A stretch of DNA of 8,000 nt from NCBI GenBank assembly GCA_003451675.1, contig DMCY01000086.1, forward strand, positions 1 through 8,000, in the 5' to 3' direction. How positions within the stretch are numbered: the stretch's first letter is position 1; every line of letters begins with the position of its first letter. The notes beneath the pieces are model-generated. The model had not been told where the DNA came from. It was given only the letters and a program-made list of their open reading frames with translations, and searched no databases. The DNA comes from Candidatus Atribacteria bacterium (lineage in GTDB: Bacteria; Atribacterota; JS1; SB-45; 34-128). Of this stretch, positions 1 to 5,650 are shown piece after piece. The position numbers and the translations under genes are program-made.

Positions 1-37
1 AGGTGTATTGCTGGTAGTTTTAATTCAAAAAATATAA
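1..37 (+). CDS. Possible C-terminal tail of a hydrophobic protein (partial)
   Basis: The frame starting at base 2 reads GVLLVVLIQKI and stops with TAA at 35-37, two bases before the ATG of the pduX relic. The short hydrophobic tail would suit the last membrane helix of a membrane protein. In cobalamin clusters CobS (adenosylcobinamide-GDP ribazoletransferase) is such a protein, but that identity is only inferred from the neighbours. Eleven residues are too few for a family assignment, and chance is a real alternative. Confidence 0.25.
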   Translation, partial: GVLLVVLIQKI

Positions 38-39
38 TT

Positions 40-160
40 ATGAAAAAGATAGCTATAAAAATACCCGGAACTTGCGGAGAATTAGTCCAGGGAGTTTATG
101 AAGGCAATAATTTTTAAGTAACCTGCAAATTATTCTGAAGTTAAAAATTTTAAAAAGGAA
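40..160 (+). pseudogene. pduX: PduX-type L-threonine kinase, N-terminal relic
   Basis: The ATG at 40 opens a frame reading MKKIAIKIPGTCGELVQG, the characteristic start of the PduX/GHMP-family L-threonine kinase used in cobalamin synthesis. PduX phosphorylates L-threonine, which CobD then converts to aminopropanol phosphate. The frame stops at TAA (115-117), where a single base change from TTA (Leu) would explain the stop, because the same frame continues as V-T-C, matching the family's F-L-V-T-C. After a short deletion and frame change, N-Y-S-E-V-K is readable at 128-145, matching the next conserved stretch. A full PduX is about 280-300 residues; only about 40 codons remain before the sequence switches to a CobD-like tail near 160. 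The kinase ATP-binding loop and the rest of the fold are absent, so it cannot be active. Family recognition is confident; the exact right boundary is not. Confidence 0.8.
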
Positions 161-273
161 ATCATATTGCGGTTAGAGAAGTGTTGAGGGATGAAAAGTT
201 TATTCGGGTAGCGGTTCGTACTCATAAAGAAAACATTAAATTACTCCGGGAATTAAAGAGAGTCTTATCCTGA
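160..273 (+). pseudogene. cobD: CobD-like threonine-phosphate decarboxylase, C-terminal relic
   Basis: From 160 to the TGA at 271-273 one frame reads NHIAVREVLRDEKFIRVAVR followed by THKENIKLLRELKRVLS. The block F-I-R-V-A-V-R-T with a following K/E-N-x-x-L-L helix is the C-terminal end of the class I PLP aminotransferase group containing L-threonine-O-3-phosphate decarboxylase (CobD) and histidinol-phosphate aminotransferase (HisC). CobD is preferred because a PduX relic lies directly upstream and cobQ-cbiB downstream; HisC remains possible. Roughly 320 residues, including the PLP lysine region, are missing. There is no start codon or ribosome binding site of its own: the segment is joined directly to the pduX relic, so one deletion removing the 3' part of pduX and the 5' part of cobD is the simplest history. 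Confidence 0.65.
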
Positions 274-367
274 AATAACATACATTTTACAGCTTTTGGA
301 AGGACTTAACCTTATTTCTCTCTTTCCATAACAAAGTTAGTGTAAACTTTAGTGGGGTAGTAAGAAA

Positions 368-402
368 GTGGCAAGAATAGTTATAAAAACTATTCTTGCC
401 AC
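368..402. repeat. Perfect 15-bp inverted repeat (hairpin)
   Basis: GTGGCAAGAATAGTT (368-382) is exactly complementary to AACTATTCTTGCCAC (388-402), with a 5-base loop (383-387). It ends 23 bases before the metE-relic ATG at 426. There is no T-run after the 3' arm, so it does not look like a standard intrinsic terminator read on the + strand. It could be a protein-binding operator, an mRNA-stabilising hairpin in a former metE leader, or a small palindromic repeat element. No second copy was noticed in this window. Confidence 0.8.
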
Positions 403-425
403 GTCAACAAGAAAGGAGTAAAATA

Positions 426-821
426 ATGAAAATTAAAACAACAACAACAGGTTTTATCAGAATTGGGAAAAAAGAGAGCTCAAAAAAAGCATTAGAAAGC
501 TATTGGGCAGAAAGAAGTAGTTTATCTGAGCTGAAAACAATTTCGTCCGAATTGAGAAAAAGGCATTGGCAGTACCAGAAAGAATATGGTATTGATCTTA
601 TCAGCTGTAACGATTTTAGCTGGTATGATAATATGCTAGATACCGCTGTAATGTTGAGTGCAATTCCTGAAAGATTTAAAGATATTGAGAATAAAACAGA
701 ACAGTATTTTGCTATGGTAATAGGTAATAAAAATTGCGTTGCCATGGAAATGACAAAGTGGTTTAACACGAATTATCATTATATCGTTCCTGAATTGAGT
801 AAAGACGATGAGTACAATTGA
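426..821 (+). pseudogene. metE: Cobalamin-independent methionine synthase, N-terminal relic
   Basis: The product (131 residues) starts MKIKTTTTGFIRIGKK, contains ELRKRHWQYQKEYGIDLI, DNMLDTAVMLSAIPERF, GNKNCVAMEMTKWF and NYHYIVPEL, and stops at 821. These are successive conserved blocks of the N-terminal half of MetE, which transfers the methyl group of 5-methyltetrahydrofolate to homocysteine without B12. The ATG at 426 is chosen because AGGAG (416-420) sits just upstream and the MetE N-terminus starts there; an upstream TTG at 396 would fall inside the hairpin arm. MetE is normally about 750 residues. This piece covers about the first 125 and then breaks off into the MetE C-terminal piece beginning at 808. 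The catalytic zinc-binding residues lie in the missing part, so the product cannot be a methionine synthase. Confidence 0.85.
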
Positions 822-1005
822 AGCAATGGATGCAGATGTTATTTCGATAGAGAGTGCTAGAAGTGGTAACGAACTTTTAAATGTCTTCAAAGAGATTGGT
901 TATAAACGGGAGGTCGGTCCTGGTGTATATGATGTTCATTCTCCAAGAGTGCCAACTGTTACTGGTACTCTTACAAAGGCGGAACTTCTCTGTATGGCCG
1001 AATAG
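808..1005 (+). pseudogene. metE: Cobalamin-independent methionine synthase, C-terminal relic
   Basis: This open frame, shifted relative to the N-terminal piece, reads [20 protein letters not shown] and then [16 protein letters not shown]. Both are hallmark blocks close to the C-terminus of MetE, where the family has DADVISIE...SGNELL and IGPGVYDIHSPRVPS. The match ends near 960; the last 14 residues ([14 protein letters not shown]) do not fit the family and probably reflect a further frameshift or deletion, since the usual W-V-N-P-D-C-G-L zinc-ligand block does not follow. It overlaps the N-terminal piece by 14 bases in a different frame and has no good Shine-Dalgarno site. Together the two pieces are one metE gene that lost its middle, about 540 codons judged from the usual family length. 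Confidence 0.82.
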
Positions 1006-1051
1006 GTTAGATAAAATTGGTACTTTATTTTATTTTTAGGAGGTAGATAAG

Positions 1052-2656
1052 ATGAAACAAGAAGATAAGACAAAAGAGCAGCTTATAAATGAATTAGTAA
1101 AATCACACCAACGGATTACCGAATTGGGAACATCATTAATCCAGAGCAAGCAGGAGGAGGAGAGGCTGCGGAAATCTGAAGGGCTAATGGCTTCCATCCT
1201 GGAGGCTATTCCTTACGCAGTTATCAGTTTGCGTGAACGCCGTATTATCTTTGCAAATAAAAATGTGGAGGCTATTTTTGGCTGGAAGCCCGAGGAATTA
1301 ATTGGCAAGAGCACAAAAGTGCTATACAGGTCTGAAGAAGAATACGAGGAAATCGGCAGACGCTTTTATTCGGTACTGGAGAAGCAGCAAACTTATCAGG
1401 AAGAGTTCCCTTGTCGACGCAAAGATGGCAAGGACATCGTGTGCAAGGTCAGCATTTCAAGAATAGACAAGAGCTTAAAGGAGAAGAAAATCATAGTTGT
1501 TTATGAGGACATCACCGAGTACAAGCGAGCCGAGGAGGAGAAAAAGCACCTTAATTTAGCGCTGCAAGCTGTTCGTCATTTTAATCAAGTCATTATTCGA
1601 GAGAAGGATCGCATTCGACTCCTTCAGGGTGTTTGTGATGAACTCATCAGGGTGGGAAATTATTCTGCCGCTTGCATTTCTTTATTTGATGAGTCCAGGA
1701 GGCTTGTGGCCATCGCTGAAGCTGGTATGGGCAAGGAGTTCTTGCCGATGGCCGAGTCCCTGAAGTATAATGAGTTGCCTTACTGCACTCAGCGGGCCTT
1801 GGAGCGACCAGGTGTGTTGATGTTGGTCATCAAGGAATTATCGTCCACCTGTGCTGATTGTCCACTAGCGAAGAAGTGCCATGGCAAACGGCTGATAATT
1901 ACCCGTTTGGAATATGACGGAAAGGTCTACGGACTGCTAGCGGTGTTTGCCCCGACTGGTTTTACAACTGCTACTAAGGAGACAGAGTCGGCCTTGTTTG
2001 GTGAGGTTGCAGAGGACATTGCCTTTGCCCTGCACGACATAGAGTTAAAGGAGGAACATAAACGAGGTTTAGAGAAATTACAAAAAACTTTGGAGGATAC
2101 AGTCCATATCCTGGCATTGGTAGTCGAGATGAGAGACCCTTATACCGCCGGTCATCAAAGGAGGGTGGCTTATCTTGCCCGGGCTATCGCCAAAGAGATA
2201 GGGCTTTCTAATAAACAGATCAAGACGATCTATATGGCCGGGATTGTCCATGATATCGGCAAGATATCCGTCCCTGGCGAGATCCTCAGTAAGCCTTCTA
2301 AGCTGAGCAAGGCGGAAATAGACCTAATTAAGGGTCACGTCCAGGTCGGTTATGATATCTTGAAGGAGATAAAGTTTCCCTGGCCCATTGCCCAAATAGT
2401 CTTCCAACATCACGAAAGAATGGATGGTTCTGGATATCCTCAAGGACTTATGAATGAAAAGATTCTCCTGGAAGCAAGGGTATTAGGCCTTGCTGATGTA
2501 GTTGAGGCAATGACGTCTCACCGGCCCTATCGGCCAGCTCTGGGCATAGAAAAGGCATTAGAGGAGATCTCGAAAAATAGAGGCATCCTTTATGACCCCA
2601 GGGTTGTAGATGCGTGTTTAAGGCTCTTTACCGAGAAAGGGTTTAAGTTTGAGTAA
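1052..2656 (+). CDS. PAS-GAF-HD-GYP protein, probable cyclic-di-GMP phosphodiesterase
   Basis: This 534-residue protein is probably cytoplasmic: no signal peptide or membrane helix is seen. A charged coiled coil (about 5-42) leads into a PAS domain (about 43-160, with FGWKPEELIGKS and a C-terminal YEDITEYKRAEEE). A GAF-like sensor follows (about 170-330) with a CxxCx5C cluster (C267, C270, C276), a motif often seen in this GAF subtype. The HD-GYP domain (about 345-530) has H368 (AGHQRRVAYLAR), HDIGK at 400-404, H429, HH at 453-454, GSGYPQG at 459-465 and D482, so the metal-binding set looks complete. The family hydrolyses cyclic di-GMP to pGpG or GMP, with output controlled here by the PAS and GAF inputs; the ligand is unknown. 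AGGAGGT at 1038-1044 lies 7 bases before the ATG, the strongest ribosome binding site in the window. G+C is clearly higher than in neighbours (30 of 60 bases in 1921-1980 against 21 of 60 in 3301-3360), suggesting separate ancestry. No receiver domain or diguanylate cyclase partner is present nearby. Confidence 0.92.
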   Translation: MKQEDKTKEQLINELVKSHQRITELGTSLIQSKQEEERLRKSEGLMASILEAIPYAVISLRERRIIFANKNVEAIFGWKPEELIGKSTKVLYRSEEEYEEIGRRFYSVLEKQQTYQEEFPCRRKDGKDIVCKVSISRIDKSLKEKKIIVVYEDITEYKRAEEEKKHLNLALQAVRHFNQVIIREKDRIRLLQGVCDELIRVGNYSAACISLFDESRRLVAIAEAGMGKEFLPMAESLKYNELPYCTQRALERPGVLMLVIKELSSTCADCPLAKKCHGKRLIITRLEYDGKVYGLLAVFAPTGFTTATKETESALFGEVAEDIAFALHDIELKEEHKRGLEKLQKTLEDTVHILALVVEMRDPYTAGHQRRVAYLARAIAKEIGLSNKQIKTIYMAGIVHDIGKISVPGEILSKPSKLSKAEIDLIKGHVQVGYDILKEIKFPWPIAQIVFQHHERMDGSGYPQGLMNEKILLEARVLGLADVVEAMTSHRPYRPALGIEKALEEISKNRGILYDPRVVDACLRLFTEKGFKFE

Positions 2657-2697
2657 GAGACGAAGGACATAATGATTTTTTTAAAGGAAAAGATATT

Positions 2698-4233
2698 ATG
2701 GCTAAAGTAATTATGATTCAGGGAACTGGCTCTTCAGTAGGTAAGAGTATAATGGTCACCGCTTTGGGTAGAATATTTTTTCAAGATGGTTTTAAAGTTG
2801 CCCCTTTTAAGGCTCAAAATATGGCTCTTAATTCTTTTGTTGCTAGGGATGGTGGTGAGATGGGGAGAGCACAAGTGGTGCAGGCTGAAGCTTGCGGGGT
2901 AGAACCTACTGTAGATATGAATCCTATTTTAATGAAACCCACCAGTGAAATGGGGTCTCAGATAATTGTACGGGGAAAACCTATTGGTATTATGCAGGCT
3001 CAAGAGTATAGAAATTATAAGTCAAAGCTTATTTCAGTAGTAAAAGATTCTTTCTTGAAGTTGTCTGGTAATTACGAAGTGATTGTCATAGAGGGGGCAG
3101 GTAGTCCGGCAGAGATAAATTTAAGAGAAGATGACATTGTTAATATGAGGATGGCGCAAATTGCAGATTGCCCCGTTCTTTTAATTGGTGATATTGATAA
3201 AGGCGGTGTTTTTGCCTGGATAGTGGGGACTTTGGAGCTTCTAACTAAAGAAGAAAGAGAAAGGGTTAGAGGTATTATCATTAATAAATTTCGGGGAGAT
3301 AAAGAGATATTGCAACCGGGGTTAGATTATTTAGAGGAAAGGATTAAGAAACCAGTCTTAGGAGTAATCCCCTATTTTAGAGATATTCGGATAGAAGAAG
3401 AGGATTCAGTGAACTCAGAAAAAAATAAATACTATACACAGCCAGAACGGGGTAAGATTAATATTGAAGTTTTATATCTTCCTCATATCTCTAATTTTAC
3501 TGATTTTGATCCTCTGGAGAGAGAAGAAGGTATATCTCTACGCTATATAAAAATTGGGGAGAGAATAGCTAACCCTGATTTATTGATTATACCAGGGAGT
3601 AAAAATACTATCGATGACCTTTATTATTTAAAAAAATTTGGTTATCAGGAAGAAATTTTAAATAGGACAAAGAAAGGCACAATGATTCTTGGGATTTGCG
3701 GAGGTTATCAAATGTTAGGTAGAGAGCTTTGCGATCCTGAACATACGGAGTCATCCCGAGAGAAGATTTGGGGATTAGGTTTAATCAACGGAATAACTAC
3801 TCTTAGATCTAAAAAAATAACTTTTCAGGTAAGAGCTCGTCTTTTACCCAATCCTTTTTTTGATAATCAAGACAAATTATCAGGTTATGAGATACATACA
3901 GGAGAAACTATTTTATCGGGGGATGAGAAGCCATTATTTAAAATTACCAAAAGAGGTTTTACCCAAACTGATATTAATGACGGAGTAGTTAGTAAAGAAG
4001 GAATGGTTTGGGGAACTTATATTCATGGGATATTTGATAATAATAGTTTTCGGAGAGCTTTTATAAATTTTTTAAGAAGTAAAAAGGGATTAACAATTTC
4101 CAGTTGTGTTAATCAAGATAGAATATCTTATCAAGAAGAAAAAGATAGAGAGTATGATAAGTTAGCTTGCTTAGTTAGAGATAATTTAGATGTAGATAAG
4201 ATTTATCATATTTTGGGAATAGAGAAAAGATAA
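2698..4233 (+). CDS. cobQ: Cobyric acid synthase
   Basis: CobQ (CbiP) uses ATP and glutamine to amidate the b, d, e and g side chains of adenosylcobyrinic acid a,c-diamide, giving adenosylcobyric acid, in the cytoplasm. The 511-residue product has the expected length and two domains. The N-terminal synthetase domain has the P-loop GTGSSVGKS (9-17), the CobQ signature FKAQNMALNSFV (37-48), EGAGSPAEINL (132-142) and GDIDKGGVFA (164-173). The C-terminal glutamine amidotransferase domain has PGSKNT (299-304), the nucleophile C334 in LGICGGYQMLG and H443 in YIHGIFDN. Nothing essential looks missing. The ATG at 2698 is set by the P-loop position and by AGGA (2685-2688). The gene lies 41 bases after the HD-GYP gene and is followed after 3 bases by cbiB, so cobQ-cbiB is an operon of consecutive pathway steps. 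Codon use matches cbiB, not the HD-GYP gene. Confidence 0.96.
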   Translation: MAKVIMIQGTGSSVGKSIMVTALGRIFFQDGFKVAPFKAQNMALNSFVARDGGEMGRAQVVQAEACGVEPTVDMNPILMKPTSEMGSQIIVRGKPIGIMQAQEYRNYKSKLISVVKDSFLKLSGNYEVIVIEGAGSPAEINLREDDIVNMRMAQIADCPVLLIGDIDKGGVFAWIVGTLELLTKEERERVRGIIINKFRGDKEILQPGLDYLEERIKKPVLGVIPYFRDIRIEEEDSVNSEKNKYYTQPERGKINIEVLYLPHISNFTDFDPLEREEGISLRYIKIGERIANPDLLIIPGSKNTIDDLYYLKKFGYQEEILNRTKKGTMILGICGGYQMLGRELCDPEHTESSREKIWGLGLINGITTLRSKKITFQVRARLLPNPFFDNQDKLSGYEIHTGETILSGDEKPLFKITKRGFTQTDINDGVVSKEGMVWGTYIHGIFDNNSFRRAFINFLRSKKGLTISSCVNQDRISYQEEKDREYDKLACLVRDNLDVDKIYHILGIEKR

Positions 4234-4236
4234 ATA

Positions 4237-5178
4237 ATGAAAGAAATTATAACCGCTTATCTTTTAGATTTAGTTATTGGTGACCCGTATTGGCTCCCCC
4301 ATCCTGTGCGAATAATAGGGAAGGTAATTGAATATTTAGAAAGAGCATTACGAAAAAACAATCAAAACCAAAGAACTGAAAAGATTAAGGGAATTATCCT
4401 GACTGTTATAACTGTTGGTTTAAGTTATTTTACTATTTATTTTTTCATTTACGTAGGTGGGATTATAAGTCCCGGGCTAAAGTTTGCCTTTTCTTCTTTT
4501 TTTATTTTTACCACCCTTTCCACTAAGAATTTAGGAGAAGAGGCATTCTCAGTCTATCGAGCTTTAGAGGAAGATAACTTAGAATTAGCTCGAGAGAGGG
4601 TGTCTCGGATAGTAGGAAGAGATACTAATAATTTAGATAAAGAAGAAATTGTGCGGGCGACCGTTGAAACTGTAGCAGAGAACACCGTAGATGGAATTAT
4701 TTCTCCTCTCTTTTATGCTGTTTTAGGTGGGGCTCCTCTGGCGATGGCTTATAAAGTGGTTAATACCCTTGATTCTATGGTGGGATATAAAAACGAAAAG
4801 TATCTTCAATTTGGTTGGTTTTCTGCTAAATTAGATGACCTGGTAAATTATATTCCTGCCCGTATTAGCGTTCTTTTAATCCCGGTGGCAAGTATATTAG
4901 TTAGACAAAGGGGTCTGATGGCTTTAAGAATAATCCCTCGAGATGGAAAGAAATCACCCAGTCCCAATGCTGGAATACCGGAGGCAGGTTTTGCCGGTTC
5001 TTTAGGTATCCAATTAGGAGGAGCTAACTTTTATCAAGGAGCAAAAGAATATCGACCAATTTTAGGAGATAAGCTAAAAGAAATAAGCCCAAAAGATATT
5101 TTAAAAGCTATTCGATTATCTTATGCAGTTTCAATACTGATGTTTTTGGTTAGTTTGGCAATTCTATATTATTGGTAG
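4237..5178 (+). CDS. cbiB: Adenosylcobinamide-phosphate synthase
   Basis: CbiB is an integral membrane enzyme that condenses adenosylcobyric acid with (R)-1-amino-2-propanol O-phosphate to form adenosylcobinamide phosphate, the step after CobQ. The 313-residue product has the usual length and all familiar blocks: DLVIGDPYWLPHPVRIIG (11-28), the IVGRDT motif (125-130), ATVETVAENTVDGIISPLFY (141-160), YKVVNTLDSMVGY (172-184), LDDLVNYIPARI (199-210) and SPNAGIPEAGFAGSLGIQLGG (242-262). Hydrophobic segments lie at about 51-75, 80-95, 152-172, 207-223 and 293-311. The start is 3 bases after the cobQ stop with only a weak purine-rich stretch ahead of it, so translation is probably coupled to cobQ. 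In the broader literature the same enzyme is called CobD in the aerobic-pathway naming; it must not be confused with the CobD decarboxylase relic at 160-273, whose activity would supply this enzyme's amine substrate. Confidence 0.95.
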   Translation: MKEIITAYLLDLVIGDPYWLPHPVRIIGKVIEYLERALRKNNQNQRTEKIKGIILTVITVGLSYFTIYFFIYVGGIISPGLKFAFSSFFIFTTLSTKNLGEEAFSVYRALEEDNLELARERVSRIVGRDTNNLDKEEIVRATVETVAENTVDGIISPLFYAVLGGAPLAMAYKVVNTLDSMVGYKNEKYLQFGWFSAKLDDLVNYIPARISVLLIPVASILVRQRGLMALRIIPRDGKKSPSPNAGIPEAGFAGSLGIQLGGANFYQGAKEYRPILGDKLKEISPKDILKAIRLSYAVSILMFLVSLAILYYW

Positions 5179-5190
5179 GAAGAAAGTCGT

Positions 5191-5444
5191 TTACATGATA
5201 GTTAATCCCTCTTCTTTAAGAGCTTTTTTAAGAGATTTAACATCTCATATTTATAGTTTAAATCTAAATGAGAAGTAAACTTATCTAAAAGTAAGAGTTG
5301 AGGAGTTTGAGTTAAAGCTTTAGCCATAAAAACTCTTTGTCTTTTACCTCTGCTTATTTCTTGAATATTTTTTTCAGATAAAGGTAAAGATTGGGTTTTT
5401 TCATTTGACCTTATCGTGAGTACATCAGTGGTGGTTTCTTCAGC
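5191..5444 (-). pseudogene. BtuD/FecE-like ABC transporter ATPase relic
   Basis: The minus-strand frame from 5444 to a stop at 5202-5204 encodes 80 residues matching the middle and end of ABC ATPases for cobalamin or iron-chelate import. LSEKNIQEISRGKRQRVFMA corresponds to the ABC signature (normally LSGGERQRV), and QLLLLDKFTSHLDLNY corresponds to Walker B and D-loop (normally LLLLDEPTSHLDLNY). Both are damaged: the signature has R and K in place of G and E, and Walker B has K-F for E-P, so the catalytic glutamate is lost. Near the end, a neighbouring frame continues the family sequence as KEEGLTIM (to about 5194), showing a frameshift. The Walker A half is missing. The first ~12 residues (TTTDVLTIR) could be the family's T-x-x-D-V-V-x-x-G-R block joined by another internal deletion, but this is tentative. 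It runs convergently into the end of cbiB. Its substrate cannot be read directly; cobalamin is suggested by context. Confidence 0.75.
5209..5229 (+). terminator. Weak possible terminator after cbiB
   Basis: CTCTT (5209-5213) and AAGAG (5218-5222) can pair around a CTTT loop and are followed by C and six T residues, about 30 bases after the cbiB stop. The 5-bp stem has only two G-C pairs, and the sequence coincides with the lysine/leucine-rich codons of the reverse-strand ATPase relic, so the resemblance may be accidental. No better terminator for cobQ-cbiB was seen. Confidence 0.25.
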
Positions 5445-5650
5445 TTACCGAATTAAAATCATTGTTAATTTGCAATTTATAGAATTTTAATAAATATTTA
5501 ATAATATTTTTAGAAACATACATTATAATACAATAAGATTAATATATATATTTTTAGGTGAGGCGGAGAGGATTCAACAGGAAAAGTAATCGCTTTTATT
5601 TAATAATAGTTAATTATTTTAAAACTAAAATGAATGGATAATATTAAAAA
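5445..5650. promoter_or_regulatory. AT-rich intergenic region, likely carrying the kinase promoter
   Basis: This stretch has no convincing gene. It is extremely A/T rich, so many -10-like hexamers occur and no single promoter can be picked. A promoter for the downstream kinase-regulator pair must lie here or further upstream, because the gene before it on this strand ends at 5178. Two features stand out: a short G-rich island near 5559-5585 (GGTGAGGCGGAGAGGATTC), and an AATAAT / ATTATT dyad (5602-5607 and 5613-5618, 5-base spacer) placed 33 bases before the kinase ATG, which could be an operator or simply AT-rich chance. Confidence 0.35.

Noticed and set aside
257..331. A short frame overlapping the cobD relic end reads ESYPEITYILQLLEGLNLIS and looks protein-like.
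   Set aside because: It is 24 codons, has no start or ribosome binding site, and matches no family I can name; it may be another relic but cannot be supported.
396..425. A TTG start at 396 would extend the metE fragment by ten residues (MPRQQERSKI).
   Set aside because: The extension lies in the hairpin arm and ribosome binding site; the MetE N-terminus and AGGAG support the ATG at 426.
274..425. Searched for a cobalamin, SAM or T-box leader upstream of the metE relic.
   Set aside because: No B12-box, SAM-I core or T-box consensus was found; only the simple hairpin is present.
500..890. Long minus-strand open frames across the metE relic.
   Set aside because: They are antisense shadows of recognisable MetE coding sequence, with no ribosome binding sites or family matches.
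1848..1879. Cysteine cluster CxxCx5C in the GAF-like region considered as an iron-sulfur or zinc redox sensor.
   Set aside because: Cysteines at this place are common in this GAF subtype; three Cys plus an adjacent His do not by themselves establish a metal site.
5559..5592. G-rich island with an open frame LGEAERIQQEK ending in TAA before the kinase.
   Set aside because: It is too short, has no start codon, and does not match a cobalamin riboswitch or another RNA I recognise.
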